Made by a program: the position numbers and the translations under genes. Below the pieces are notes generated by a model that searched no databases, was not told where the DNA came from, and was given only the letters and a program-made list of their open reading frames with translations. From Myotis daubentonii (taxonomy: Eukaryota > Chordata > Mammalia > Chiroptera > Vespertilionidae), in NCBI RefSeq assembly GCF_963259705.1, contig NC_081844.1, positions 43,527,341-43,591,340 on the forward strand: a stretch of DNA of 64,000 nt, read 5' to 3'. Shown in pieces: positions 46,350 to 58,803 of the stretch (within the stretch, counting starts at the first letter, position 1; each line of letters opens with the position of its first letter).

Positions 46350-46629
46350 AGAAGAGAGTTGGAATATATATATATTCCTAATGCCTAGAACACTGATGTA
46401 TCCCTAAGCAACCTTTAATGATGAATGAATGGCTAAATGAATGAATGAATCCCAGGCATTGCTTAAATTCCTGGCCTCTGTTTCCTACTTTAAGTATTGT
46501 GAGGTTTAGAGCACATATACTAATATGTCAATCACTTAGTACAGTGTCAGAAACAGGAAACACACTGAACAGATATTTAGTGAGTGTAGGATGTTCTTAG
46601 CACATACTGGGAGGTAATTTGGTAGACTG

Positions 46630-46830
46630 AAAAAGATACTTGGAGTTAGAAGTACTGGGTTTGAGTTCTTGTTTGTTTTATTATCTATATAACCCTCTGG
46701 CAAATCTTTTCACTGTTCTAAGTCTTAGTTTTTTCATCTATGAAATAACAAATCAGTTGTTGGGAGGATACGTGCTTAGGCAATGTCTGCAAAAGTGGTG
46801 TGTAAAGTCTAAAGTGCTGATCAAAGACAT
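46630..46830 (+). repeat. MIR SINE (old)
   Basis: GAAGTACTGGGTTTGAGTTC, CTCTGGCAAATCTTTTCACT, TTCTAAGTCTTAGTTTTTTC, ATCTATGAAATAACAAATCA. Clear MIR order. Confidence 0.7.
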
Positions 46831-47502
46831 GTAATTTAAATATTATTATTATGTGGAAATGTCTGTTGATTAATGGAGGGAAGGAGTTATGGTAGCTTTT
46901 ATTCTTTGCACTAACATTTCTCCTGAAAGAGTGAAGTGTATACATGTTGAATCTCAACACTGATTCCATTTCCGATGGAGTAGTCCAACCAAAAACCAAA
47001 GGATGGGATCTCCTCTGATTCAAATAAAGAAAACTTTGGAAAAATAAATAAAAGTTTGAATAATCTGTGAATTGTAAGCATGAATGGAACTTTTTTCATA
47101 AGAAAGAAGTTTACGAGTATTTTTTGAACTTCCTTTTCCCAACTAAACAGAGTTTTGTTTATCAGCATTTACCAGGTGGCCTGTAAAGGCTTTTTTATGA
47201 GTAGCCTTTTCCAGCATTGGTCCCTGGCAACTTTGGGAAAAAGGGTCCCAGAGGTGGTATGGACTTCACTGGTTCATCCCGGGCTGCCTCCTGGGAGCCA
47301 AGGAGCCCAGGGCCCGGCGGCACTGGGTCCTCAGCAGGGTCTGCCTGGGTCTCCCTGCCACCTTCCTACCTCCAGGGCAGAGTAACAGGCACCGGACATG
47401 CCTCCCCCTCAACTGCAGATGTGTTTTCTTACTTTTTCCACCGACCGTGCTTCCTCTGTTCTTGCAGGTAACTCTGCTTTGCAAAGCAAATGAATCACAA
47501 CT
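46831..47502. other. Unassigned sequence
   Basis: G/C-richer around 47220-47400, where two open frames overlap on opposite strands. I recognise no protein family. Confidence 0.4.
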
Positions 47503-47860
47503 GTCTTAGGCAGTTCTGGCTATTATAGCAAAACACTACAGACTGGGCGGCTAATAAACAACAGAAATCTATTTCTCACAGTTCTGGAGACTGGATGTCC
47601 AAGATCAGGGCGCCAGCATGGCGGGTTCTGGTGCGAGCCCTCTTCCATTTTGCAGGCTGCAGATTTCTCTCTGTGTCTTTATATGACAGACAAGCAAGAG
47701 ATCCCACTGGGACTCTTTAATAGAGACACTAATCCCATGCATGAGAGTTTTTCCCTCACGACCTAATCAAGTCCTCAAACACGCCCCCTCCTAATACCTT
47801 GGGCAAGTTTTCAACATATGAATTTTGGGGGAACACACACATACAGACGATAGCATTCTA
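47503..47860 (-). repeat. ERVL-MaLR LTR (MST/MLT1-like)
   Basis: Antisense MaLR LTR: TGTCTTAGGCAGTTCTGGCT, ACACTACAGACTGGGCGGCT, AATAAACAACAGAAATCTAT, CTCACAGTTCTGGAGACTGG, CATATGAATTTTGGGGGAAC. Old and diverged; subfamily not resolved. Confidence 0.75.
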
Positions 47861-47867
47861 TAAATGG

Positions 47868-48395
47868 TAGTCAGGGTTCTCCAGAGAAAAAGAAGGAATA
47901 GAAAAATATATATACATATTTATTATGGGAATTGGCTCATGCGATTATTGATGCTGAGATATGTCACAGCATGCCGATAGATACTATCTGGAGAACAAGG
48001 GAAGTTGGTGGTGTGATTCAACCCAAGAATGAAGGTCCAAGAACCAGGGGAGCCTATGGTATAACTCCCATCCCAGGCGGAAGGCCTAAGAATGGGTGGA
48101 GTGATATGTTGGTGCAGTGCTGGAGGCAAGGCTTGGGATCCAAGAGTTCTCCTGTCCTGGGGCAGGAGAAGATGATGGTCCCAGCTCAGGAACAGAGAAG
48201 TGAGAATTCACCCTTCCTTCACATATTTGTTCTATTCAGGCCCTGAGCCATTGGATCTTTTTCACTCAGTCTTCCGATTCAAATGCTAATCTCTTCTGGA
48301 AACAATCTCACAGACACATCCAGAAATAATGTTTTACCCACTCTCTGAGCCTCCCTTAGCCCAATCAAGTTGATAAAAATAATTAACACGCACAA
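47868..48395 (-). repeat. MaLR-like LTR (subfamily unsure)
   Basis: Antisense: AGTCAGGGTTCTCCAGAGAA, GGGAATTGGCTCATGCGATT, TGTTCTATTCAGGCCCTGAG, CAGACACATCCAGAAATAAT, ending near AGTTGATAAAAATAATTAAC. Known mammalian LTR type; name uncertain. Confidence 0.55.
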
Positions 48396-51042
48396 TGATC
48401 AACAACCTAGTTATGCTAAAATATTTTTGTGTTACCGTTTTTCAATAGAATAAAGTCTGTGCAAAGCAGCTTTCTGTGAAATGTATTCAAGGGTTAACAT
48501 TCCATGAGGATAGGATTGAATCTGCTTTCCATAATGTTAACATGCCTAGTTTTTAATATAATACCTGGCACTTGTTAGATACTCAGTATATGGTGGTTAA
48601 ATGGATATCTGAGTGGTTTGATGAGATTCTCCTCTGGTCCCTTGATGGCTGGATGACAGAAACAGGTAAGTTGGGAACAGATACTACTTAGGAAGGTCCT
48701 AGGAATCACTTCAATGATTTTACTGTCATTTAATTCATTTTGATTACTCAGAGTAATTTCTTTCCTGATAGTTGTTACTCTTTGTCCTCCAGTTCAAGTG
48801 AAACTCTTAGAGAACATTTCAAAAGAAATCTGTCTGTTTCAAATTATGTGTGAACCTGATGCTAGAAATTGCTGAGTGGTTTCAGATTACACTGTCAACA
48901 TTGTGTGCAGATCTAGTATTTTCTACCGTCTGCCTCCTTTCCAGCTGCAGTTTTTGTAGATGAGAAGGACTTCATTCTGAAAGGGTTGTGTAAGGGGATG
49001 GGTGTCATTGTGGAGAGTGAGTGAATGGCTTTATAGAGGAGAGGGGATTGTCTTTTAGGTCATGTGTTTCATTTAGGATACATTAACTACTTCGTTTCAA
49101 AGCAGGCTATAAATCTAGTTATGGGTCCTCAGAAAGAATATTCTATAACCTATTTCAGTTCATGCCTGTCATGAGGCTGCTGTATTGATAATCACAACCC
49201 TTCATTTTCCACATGAAACTGTATTTTGAAGGTACCTTTTATAGATGCACTAAATGTTGAAGTTTGTAAAAGTTGTACAAATGTGTAAAAATCATTATAA
49301 AAATATATTGCCATTTAAATTTCATATGGACTCAATTTAAAAAAAAATAAGTAGGCAACATTCACTGGCTTATATATCGCTTTACTTAAGAGACTCAATG
49401 TTCTCTAAGAGTGGCTGTTATCACTACAATAATGTTGGCTCATTAGAAACATGCATATTTGAACATGTTATCTTAAAATATTTCAACTATGTTTGAATTT
49501 TGATATATTTCTATTTTCTACTGATCAAAATCCATGTCAAGGTTAGGCCATACTTTACCCAGTTCAAAATAAAAACATTTTTTTTGAATAATTTATCAGA
49601 AAGGTTGGATCAACATCCCATGCTCTGTACTCTTAATGGCCCCTCTTTTCAGCAAAACTGTCCCAAACTTCTGCATTTTTTGTAGTCCTGCTATGGCATT
49701 GGCTGGCTAACTTGTTAAACTAATTTGAGCTTTTGGAGATTAAAGACTTCCTGTGAAAATAATCTGAAGGCAGATATTTTATGGTCAAATATAAAGTGTT
49801 GTGAAAAACTTGTTATGGCTAAAAATCCAGGGTTCCTTTTGCACTTTACTGCATTCTTGATTTACTGCATTTGTGATTCGGGGTAAGTTAAAGAGGGAAT
49901 TTCTAGCATCATGTCGGAACACTAAGGAGCTATTTTAGAATAAATCTAATCATATGGATAGTCCCACCATTCTAACCTAGTCCTGTAGGAACCTCAGCCT
50001 GTGATTTCAATTGCTATGTGGAAAATTACATCACAATGTTAACCTTGTCACTTTGTAAACACAGAAAGTAGACACACCTAGGTCATGCTTTACAATGAAT
50101 GGCAGATCATTATTGCTTCCTTTGGTATTTCCCTTGTTATACTGATTATGATGAACTCCTGGCACTGTGACAATAAATACCATTCCAAAGAAATTCCATT
50201 TTCACTTATGTAATAGGATGTTAGAATGGGGCTCTTCCGGACTCTGCTTCAACTAGAGATCAAGTGTGGAAGATGTCAGGGCCCCATGTGTGTAAGAAAC
50301 AAATCCACACATATGGGTTTTCAAAGAAAATAATTAAGAACCAGTTTCCAGAGTCTTGAGTCCTTGGGGTTATGAAGGATAGACACAGTGGTCAGAATTT
50401 GGAGAGAGAGGAAAAAACGGTCAGGACATTCATTTGGAGACTGCTATTGCCCTGCTCTGTGAGGGGGTGAATAGAGGGTGCTACCCCCAAACCAGGAGCC
50501 TAGTTATGGGGGAAGGGACACCCCTGGACCTCTGAAATGTGCTTCTTGCTTTTGGGATACACAGAGGATAGATGCTTAACTGTGTCCAAGGAAGCTGAGG
50601 TACACTGTGGACTGTGAGTCTATTCTGTCCTGAAACATTTTATGGGAGAGAAGTTGTGAGTCCCTGTGTATGGAGGAGCCAAGGAAGTATTGATATGTTT
50701 TCACTCCCAGTTTGTGGAGCCAGGGATATGGGGCATGTCCATGTGGAATGTGGAGAATGGAACTGTGGTAGGTCCAGTAGGGCAGCTTGGAGTCATGAGA
50801 AGAAACCTCGTATGAAAGGGGATGAAGAGGAAGCACTGCTTTGCAGGTGACAAGGAAGGAGTTGCAAATGGCCATTGGGAATGAGAATGTATCTGCTAGG
50901 CCACTGAAACTCACACAAGTACTCAAGGAGAAAAAGAGCTGACTTTAATCATCACAAGTCCAGAGAGAGCACAGCTACCTAGCCAACAGGGGACTATCAT
51001 GCCCCCTCATCTCTCCCGGGATTAGGCCTTTTTTATTACTGA
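48396..51042. other. Unassigned sequence
   Basis: A/T-rich to about 50240, then more complex. A weak L2/MIR trace lies at 48560-48600. The last 150 bp before 51042 read on the minus strand have LTR-like features that I could not confirm. Confidence 0.35.
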
Positions 51043-51347
51043 CTAGAGGCCCAGTGCACGAAGATTCATGCAAGAATGGGCCTTCCTTACCCTGGCTGCT
51101 GGCACCGCCTTCGCTCTGGCCTGGAGCCACCTTTCCGCCTTCCCACGCTGCTCAGAGGCCCAGAGTGGCTGGGGCAGAGCGGAACGCCGGCAACGATGCA
51201 AGCATCCCGCCCTGCCCCTGGCTGCTTGGCGCCTGTGTATGCAAATTAACCACCTTTGTTGGGTTAATTAGCATACTCATTCCTGATTGGCTGGTAGGCA
51301 TCATGAAGATATGGTCAATTTGCATCTTTCTCTTTTATTAGTGTAGA
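51043..51347 (-). mobile_element. Helitron (short, non-autonomous)
   Basis: Antisense: CTAGAGGCCCAGTGCACGAA start, GGCATCATGAAGATATGGTC near the other end, and CTTTTATTAGTGTAGA before T. Same subfamily as 41882-42129. Confidence 0.9.
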
Positions 51348-52289
51348 TGGCAGCTGTGCTTGAGAGTTCATGTGAATATAGGCAGTCATATCTAAGAGTG
51401 GACAGTTTACGTGCAGAGAAAAGAGAAGATAACTCTGTCCAATAGAACACACTTAAAGGCACAGGGGAAGCAAAGAATACATTGAGATTTGTTTACATTC
51501 TGTGCCGTGCTGGTTCAACATATTGGTTGTGTCCAGAATGGATTCATGAATACATATGTTTAATGGCTACAGGTTTCAAAGTTAGCACTCATATAGAGAA
51601 ACACAACAAAGAGAGAGTTCAACAGTATTTCTGTTATGGAATGGACTCGGATCTATTGGAACATACTCCATGTGTGGGACTTTACAGGGTGACATGCAGT
51701 GAAAAAATAGTAAGTGGGAATAGGAGTTGAGAGCCTACTGAATATCGATGCTTCCTGGGCAGGATGACTTCTAATCTGTGCAAGGCAATAAGACAAGGCT
51801 GCAAACTATAGGCTGAAGTGGCTCACTTCTTTTAGACTTTGCACCGTAGTCACAGAAGAGTATGGAGCCCCCTATACTTTAGGGGCAGAGAATAACAAGG
51901 AAGTGCCCCAAACTTTCAAACTTTTCCAATCACACCTTTCTCTTCAGCACAAATTTCTGTACTTTCCCGAGTCTTTTTTGTGAAGCTACTTTCCATTAGG
52001 ATGTGAAGTCTGATATTAGCAATGACCTTCCTCTTAGATATGACTTACATGACTAAAAGGAGAACAGAGGGTGTAAGGGTTTCAAGCTTGAGTATGAGAT
52101 GGATAGTCTTGGCTTTTTAAACTCATGCTACCAAGAGACTAATTTGCACATGTTGGAAGCATCCGACTGTGCTCTGCTTACTCTCATCCAGGAATTCTAC
52201 ATCCAGAAAGCCCATTTTTAAGCAATGGAAAATGTATGTGAACAGAAAATGGAAAATACTTCACTTTCTTGGAAGTTCCATATTTTAAG
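51348..52289. other. Unassigned sequence
   Basis: Unique-type DNA with no recognised gene or repeat. Confidence 0.4.
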
Positions 52290-52770
52290 AAGTACTAATA
52301 ATATGAACCACCGTTTATGAGCACAGAATATGTATTAGGAACGTTGCTAAGGGTTTCTAAGTGTTTTCTCTTGAATCTACAGTACTGACTTTTTAAACAA
52401 ATATATATTTTTATTGATTTCAAAGGGAAAGGGAGAGGAAGAGAGAGATAAAAAACACCAATGATGAGAGAGAATCATTGATTGGCTGCCCCCTGCATGA
52501 CCCCTACTAGGGATTGAGCCTGTAACCTGGATCTGTGTCCTGACTGGGAATCGAACCTGTCCTCCTGGTTCATAGGTTGACGTTCAACTACTGAGCCATG
52601 CTGGTTGGGCTATAGTACTGACCTTCACGATTGTTCTATCTACATTTTACAAAAGAGGAAATGGAGGTTTGAGAGGGTTAAATAATGTGTCAAGTCACAC
52701 AACCAGTTTGCAACCCAGCTTGGAACGGATCCTGTCTTTTTAACTGGGTTTCTTAACACGTAGCTCTTAA
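52290..52770 (-). repeat. MIR interrupted by a VES
   Basis: Antisense MIR in two pieces: 'ccgtttatgagcacagaatatgtatta' before, and ACATTTTACAAAAGAGGAAA plus 'caagtcacacaaccag' after, split by the VES at 52390-52610. Confidence 0.6.
52390..52610 (-). mobile_element. VES SINE
   Basis: Antisense VES: TTTTTATTGATTTCAAAGGG, GAATCATTGATTGGCTGCCC, head ending CATGCTGGTTGGGC. Duplication AGTACTGAC (52381-52389 and 52614-52622). Confidence 0.9.
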
Positions 52771-53408
52771 CAACTATATTATACAGAGCTACGCTTTTGA
52801 ATCAATTATTAATAAGGTGTCAAGACAGGCCATGATGCTGAATACATCGATGGATAATGAAGGATTAAATCAACTGCCTTGGAATGAACTGCATTTGTTT
52901 CCAAATCTGCTATACTTGGCAGGTCTATTCAGAAATGGAACAGCTGGCCTACTTGCTCTTCTGGTGATCTTCCTCGCCCCCTGATTTAATTGTATAACAG
53001 AAAGCAGAGAAAGGAATGATTGATCTGCTGATATTGAATCCTTCCTTTTTATAGTCACATCCAGACTTCTAAAAAAAAATTGAACATGGCCTTATGGTTG
53101 CTCTAGAAGAAAGCCAGGGAGAAGCAGGTTTTCCCAGCAAGCAGTCACAGAGAGCTGGCGGCAATGGGCAGGTCTGAGTATAGCATGTCCCCCCTCCCCA
53201 AGCAGATCCAGGTCATCGCCCTTCTTCTTGGTTATGGACAGGCTGCAACTTGCCGTGGGCTTTTCTCAGGCTTCAGCCCCTGGAGCAGCTAGTGGTCTTC
53301 ACATTCTGTGGTCCCTTTCTCCATGCTCTGCTCCTAACCAGCATCAACGTTTATCCACTTAGCAATTATTGCAGGCATTTAGAATGTAACAAGTTTAATT
53401 CATTGAAT
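52771..53408. other. Unassigned sequence
   Basis: Nothing recognised. Confidence 0.4.
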
Positions 53409-53423
53409 TAAAAAGAAATGGGG

Positions 53424-53710
53424 GAGCCCTGGCCAGTGTAGCTAAGTGGTTAGAGTATCAACCTGTGCACAGGAGGGTCTTGGGTTCAGGTCTAGTCAAG
53501 GGCATTTACCTGGGTTGTAGGTTTGATGCCTGCCCTCAGTATGGACATGTGCCGGAGGCTACCAATCCATGTGTATCTCTCACATCGACGTTTCTCTCCT
53601 CCCCTCCTCTCTGTCCCTGCCCCTCTCCTCCCTTCCTTACCACTCACTCCAAAAATCAATGGAAAAAATATCCTCACTCCTAGGGCGAGGATTAAAAAAG
53701 TGTTTTTAAA
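53424..53710 (+). mobile_element. VES SINE, long-tailed subtype
   Basis: Sense VES: GAGCCCTGGCCAGTGTAGCT, TCTCTCACATCGACGTTTCT, and the older tail ATATCCTCACTCCTAGGGCG. Perfect 15-bp duplication TAAAAAGAAATGGGG-type (53409-53423 and 53711-53725). Confidence 0.9.
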
Positions 53711-53725
53711 TAAAAAGAAATGGGG

Positions 53726-54174
53726 AAACCCTAAATAATAACAGAGCTGTATGCTTTCTTTTTTTTGCCATATCTTTTTCAACTCACTAGAAGACTGGTT
53801 GGACTCCAGAAAAATAAACGAAGCATTTCCATTGTTTATGTTTCTCTCATCATAAGTGTATCTCATTGCATGTAATTAAGAACTACAGAAACATATACAA
53901 AAAAAAAATCACCCAAAATTATGCTACCTAGAGGCAAGCACTGCTTTCACTTACATTAACAACTCTCATAAAGGAATCCCTTGTTTTAGAGTTAGTGCAC
54001 TCTATTTGCCTTAACTTTACCCACCTGTACCTTTTTGTAGATTTTTTTTTTTAATAAGAGCCCTATGTGACTTTTCTTTCCATACTGACCTGCCTCTGCA
54101 CAGTCCCTTCAAGTCCCTTCATGGAAATGGTTCTTCCTTTTATCACATATGGGGGAAGTAAAGGGTAGACACTT
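53726..54174. other. Unassigned sequence
   Basis: Nothing recognised. Confidence 0.4.
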
Positions 54175-54395
54175 AGACTGGTTTCAATTCCAAACTCTCA
54201 CTTACTGCTGGGTAAGCCTGAGTGTTATCACCTAGTATCTCTGAGACTCAGTGTTCACATCTTCAAAGTGGACCAATGATACTAGAGACTTACTTCATAA
54301 GGATGTTGTGTGGCTTTAATAATTCCACACAACATGCAAGGTATTAGAATGATTCCTAACATGTATTAAATACGTAATGATTATTAGCTTTTAAA
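54175..54395 (+). repeat. MIR SINE (old)
   Basis: TTCCAAACTCTCACTTACTG, 'ctctgagactcagtgttcacatcttcaaagtgg', AAGGATGTTGTGTGGCTTTA. Full MIR order. Confidence 0.65.
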
Positions 54396-54514
54396 TTTTT
54401 CCTCAAGATTTCCACAGCTTTCTAGATGTGTTGTGATTTTCTACTAGCAAGGATAATGTTTGTCATTGAGTTTCCAAACAGGAAAACTTAGGTAATGGAC
54501 TGGATGGATTTTTT

Positions 54515-54710
54515 TAAATCCTCATCTGAGGATATGCTTATTGATTTGAGAGAGAGAGGTGAGAGAGAAACATTGATCGGTTGCCTCTCATATGCACTCT
54601 GACTGGGGATTGAGCCCAAAACCTAGGTATGTGCCCTGACTGGGAATTGAACCTACAACCCTTTGGTGTACTGGACAATGCTCCAACCAACTGAGCCACT
54701 CTACCAGAGC
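54515..54710 (-). mobile_element. VES SINE, long-tailed subtype
   Basis: Antisense VES: AATCCTCATCTGAGGATATG, ACATTGATCGGTTGCCTC, head CAACTGAGCCACTCTACCAG. Duplication TGGATGGATTTTTT (54501-54514 and 54711-54724). Confidence 0.92.
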
Positions 54711-54724
54711 TGGATGGATTTTTT

Positions 54725-55279
54725 GCTAGCAAGTTTGTATTCAGAGTTCATGTGCCGAATGGCTGCTATCAGATAGCTCATAGGTCCCAGGGATTCCTTA
54801 TTTTGCAGTATTAAATTCTCTTAAACACATAACCTTGCACTTGTCCACATTTAAATCTACTTGCCTCTTTTCTGCCAACTCAAAAGACAAACAGACCAAC
54901 TTAGCTCCTCCCCACTCAGAAAGAAAACTCATAGGAGCTTATTGTGATCTGCAAATTGGAAATGTCACCACATTACTTCCTCTTCCCAATCATTATTACA
55001 ATATTAAAAGCATACATTTTCAGCATTGCTCATAAGAGGACATTACTGTTTAATTCTATTTCATTTAATGTAGACTTGTTCTTAGTTTCCTATCTCTAAT
55101 CAGTTCACTATCTATGGATAGGCTGCTTTAAATCTATGATTCATATTGCCAGGTTTTGTTTTGTGTGTTTTTTTTAGCAAGTTATAATGTGTCTCACAGC
55201 TTCCTGATTCAATGGAAAGAAAAGAAAACAGCAATGCAAAACAAAACTATTCTTTTTTAAAAATTATATTTATTTTTGT
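54725..55279. other. Unassigned sequence
   Basis: Nothing recognised. Confidence 0.4.
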
Positions 55280-55693
55280 TAATCCTCACCTGAGGATATT
55301 TTTCCATTAATTTTTAGAAAGAGTGGAAGGGCCCTAGCCAGTCTGGTTCAGTGGATAGAGCATCAGTCTGCAGTTTGAAGGGTCCCAGGTTCGATTCTGG
55401 TCAAGGGCACATGCCCATGTTGTGGGCTCCATCCCCAGTAGGGGGCTTGCAGGAGGCAGTCAATCAGTGACTCTCTTTCATCATTGATGTTTCTATCTCT
55501 CTCTCCCTCTCTCTGAAATCAATAAAAATATTTTTTTAAAAAGAAAAGAGTGGAAGGGAAGGGGAGAGACAGGGAGAGAGACAACATTGATGTGAGATAG
55601 ACACATCAATTGGTTGCCTTTTGCATGTGCCCCGACGAGGGCCAGGGATCTAGCCTGAATTGAGGTACACCACTGAGCCACACTGGCTAAGGC
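55280..55693 (-). mobile_element. VES SINE split by a second VES
   Basis: Antisense long-tailed VES: AATCCTCACCTGAGGATATT at 55281, continuing after 55557 with 'gggagagagacaacattgatg', AATTGGTTGCC, and a head ending CACTGGCTAAGGC. A 214-bp sense VES lies inside it. Confidence 0.9.
55331..55544 (+). mobile_element. VES SINE nested in a VES
   Basis: Sense VES: GCCCTAGCCAGTCTGGTTCA, GTGGATAGAGCATC A box, GGTTCGATTCTGG B box, TCATCATTGATGTTTC body, A-rich tail. The 13-bp duplication AAAGAGTGGAAGG (55318-55330 and 55545-55557) is made of host VES sequence. Confidence 0.95.
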
Positions 55694-56348
55694 AAAACTG
55701 TTCTTATTCTGAACCCTTTGGAAATCTTAACAAGCTTGTCTTTAGTTTTACTTTCATCCACATGCATATCTCCTTCTCCAAAGAGTAGACAATAAATTAA
55801 TCAGCCAGTTACTATTTTTGAAATTTTACTGCATTTCTTTTAACTAATGTACAAAGTACTCAGAATGCTCCTGCCTGCACACAAGAAGGTGTGACTCCCA
55901 CGTTTGCAGTTATGAGGTACACTCATAAAATCCTTCTTAGTAATGAGGTCACATTGCCAATTCTTAAGCAAGTTAGAAAAAATATAGCTAATAGTTTCCT
56001 AAAGTTTTTTTCAATTACTGAAATGATGGGCAAAGAACCCGAGCAAACAATTCACAAAAGAAAAAAAAATCAAAAGATGATAAACATTTTAAAATGTAAC
56101 TAATATTCAAAGAATGCAAATAAAAATAGATTTATGCTTATCATTAAATTAATAGAGGTAAAAATAAACTATCCAATTCAGGCAAGAATGCAATGACTGA
56201 CTTTCTCCTATACAGGCTGGTGTAAGACTATATATGAATAACCTTTTGGAAAACATGTTTGCAATGTCTATAAGAGGTACAAAAATTTGTAATATGTAAC
56301 AAAGACACAAGTTATAGTGCATGGATAACTCTAAACTTTTAAAAAAAT
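55694..56348. other. Unassigned sequence
   Basis: A/T-rich; nothing recognised. Confidence 0.4.
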
Positions 56349-56385
56349 TCTTTATTGTTAAAAGTATTACATATGTCCCTTTTGT
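56349..56385 (-). mobile_element. Very short L1 3' end
   Basis: Antisense terminal L1 sequence TTTATTGTTAAAAGTATTAC, then ATATGTCCCTTTTGTCC. It matches the ends at 20722 and 11935. A heavily 5'-truncated insertion is likely. Confidence 0.55.
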
Positions 56386-57127
56386 CCAACTTTTATCACC
56401 AGACTTATATAAAAACTTCCTGAAGCTTGTAACAACTATATACCAGTGCTGGCAAATTCTCCATTATTTTAAAATGTAAAAATTAGCATTGATAACAAGA
56501 TACATTGTTAGAAATCATTTATTCCACAAGACAATGGTGGCTTGTAGGTTAAACATTATAGTTCCGTGAAAGAACATGTACTTGGGATGAAATATCCAAC
56601 TGAAAATCAAAGTCAAAGGAATGCGTGAAGAATTCATGACATGTGCCTCTAAGCAGACAAAAATACTGATCCATAAATGAGATTAAGTTGCTTGCATAGC
56701 AAAAATGTGATTTGGAGAGCCCAGTGTGATTAGTAAACTTACAAAAGAGTGTACTCACATGGTGAGTGATAAATGGGAAGTCAGAACCCCAGTTGAGTGT
56801 CTGGCACAAGCGAGCCTACTAGTGGCTCGTTAGAAGCTCATAAATATCTCTAGCTTGAAGTCCAGGTTGGTTCTAGAGACTTACTGTGTTTTGTCACTTT
56901 GCCAAAGACACCAGTTTTGCTGCAGTCCCACATTTGCCTTTCCCTGTGATTGTATCTATTTTATCCCAGAAGAACACAGAACTCCAATAACTAAAATATT
57001 TGTATGTCTGTGGGAGCTCAGATGGCTTGGAGATGGTAAATCTCTCTATTCAATGGTGTGATTGAGTGTGGATCATATGTGTTTTCTCGTTTTCATTTTC
57101 CACTTTGATGATGCTTTTATAGTTTCA
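56386..57127. other. Unassigned sequence
   Basis: Nothing recognised. Confidence 0.4.
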
Positions 57128-57829
57128 CTAGAGGCCTGGTGCATGAAATTCGTGCACGGGTGCGGTCCCTAGGCCTGGCTGGTGATTGAAATGTGAGCGT
57201 CTGGCATGGAAGGGCAGGTCCCAGATGACCTCTGGGCCCTGGGTCCCCAGATGACCTCTGGGCCCTGGGTCCCCAGGCCCCTGCTCGCCCCCCTTCGCCT
57301 GAGTCACGGCTCCTGAGTCACTTGGAGCAGAGGGCCGGTGAGCTCTCGGCACAGCACTCAGGGCCTGGCCATGGGAGCAGTTGTTCCTTTCCTCACAAGA
57401 AGGCGGGACAAAGAGAATGAAAAAGGAGCAGTGTGTGTTTTCCCTCAACTACTTACAAGCTGATGATCTCATTCCATTCTTAAAGCTATGAGTAGAAACC
57501 CTTAGATCAACCCTGTGAGGCGGGTTCTGGGATTATCTGAGATTCCATGGAGAGTACTGGGCCTTCGCTGGCCACAAGGACAGTGCTTAGTAATCGCCAG
57601 GTTTTTTAGTGCTGTCATTCGTGCACTGGTCGGGGCTGGCCTGCGGGGATCAGCCCGCTGTGGGAGCACCACTCACCCTGGTCAGCAGAGAGGCTGTGGA
57701 CCCGCCCTCTGAGCGGCTGCTCCCACTGTGGGAGTGCCAAGCACTGACCACCAGGCGGCAGCTCCTGTGTTGAGCATCTGGTCCATTGGTTGTTTTGCCG
57801 TTCTCTCGCTGGGCTTTTATTATATAGGA
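57128..57829 (-). mobile_element. Helitron with foreign-looking core
   Basis: Antisense: CTAGAGGCCTGGTGCATGAA start, hairpin GTGCATGAAATTCGTGCAC, and CTTTTATTATATAGGA end before T. The segment near the 5' end (ACTGACCACCAGGCGGCAGC) is Helitron-like, but about 57370-57600 has a different, less G/C-rich texture and no relatives among the other Helitrons here. A tandem ATGACCTCTGGGCCCTGG pair lies at 57226-57263. Confidence 0.88.
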
Positions 57830-58580
57830 TACTGACTTGGACAGGAGAAAACAATCCTTCTTAAGTTAGGATTATCCCTGTGGATGTCCTCGTTCCCTTT
57901 CATCATTTATGCCCTCTTCCTCACTGCTCCTAAATCTCAGGCCCACATTTTTCTTAGGCATTTAATAAGATGTCTTGACAGCAGAGAACTGGCACTGAGC
58001 TTCCAGCGAAATGAAACTGGGTTTGGTTTGGCATTCTCTATGGTTAACAGATAAGTTCTTTAATTACTCAGATTTATATTCTCTATTTATGAAGTGATTA
58101 CACACAGATATTGAGAGGAATACATGTATGAAAGTGTTTTGTAAAAAAAATATACAATTTTACATAAAGGGCTATTATCAGCAGCATTATCAACTTCATT
58201 TTGGGGATAGAATTTCATTGTCTTTTGCCAGCTGCTACTAAAAATAAGTTACTTAAAAATCTCTTGGTTTTCTGAGTGTTAGAAAGTTGTTTTTTAAATC
58301 CCAACTCACATATTTTTCATCGAATGAATGGCCACAAATGTCTAATAGTTACCTTCTCTGAAACCAAATAACCATTAGATGGATACGTTGGTTTTGCATC
58401 TCTCACCAAAATACTGAAATAAATTGTGAGATATATTTTCCCTAAAAATGGAATACTACCCTCCTTTTTTTTTTTTTTTTAGAAATAGTTGGGTGAAGTC
58501 TTTACTAAGAGAGAAAATTTGTGTTAAAAATGTCAAGATCTGTGGTAATAGATGTTTACTAGTAAAAAATCCACAGGAAT
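57830..58580. other. Unassigned sequence
   Basis: Includes a T-run of about 18 at 58465-58482. Nothing else recognised. Confidence 0.4.
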
Positions 58581-58803
58581 AGCCCTGGTCACTGTGGCTC
58601 AGTTGATTGGGCATCATCCTGCACTCCAAAAGGTTTCGGGTTCTCTGGTTCCCCTCCTGGTCAGAGCACATGCCCAGGTTGCAGGTTCCATCCCAGGTTT
58701 GGGGTGTGCAGGAGGCAGCCAATTGGTGTTTTGCTATCACGTCGATGTTTCTCTCCCTCTCCCTTTCTCTAAAAATCAATTTAAAAATCTTTATAAAAGA
58801 AAG
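58581..58803 (+). mobile_element. VES SINE
   Basis: Sense VES: AGCCCTGGTCACTGTGGCTC, GCACATGCCCAGGTTGCAGG, GGGGTGTGCAGGAGGCAGCC, CGTCGATGTTTCTCTCC. No clear target duplication. Confidence 0.88.

Noticed and set aside
50576..50926. 116-codon antisense open frame
   Set aside because: No domain or codon signal recognised; could be part of an LTR-like region.
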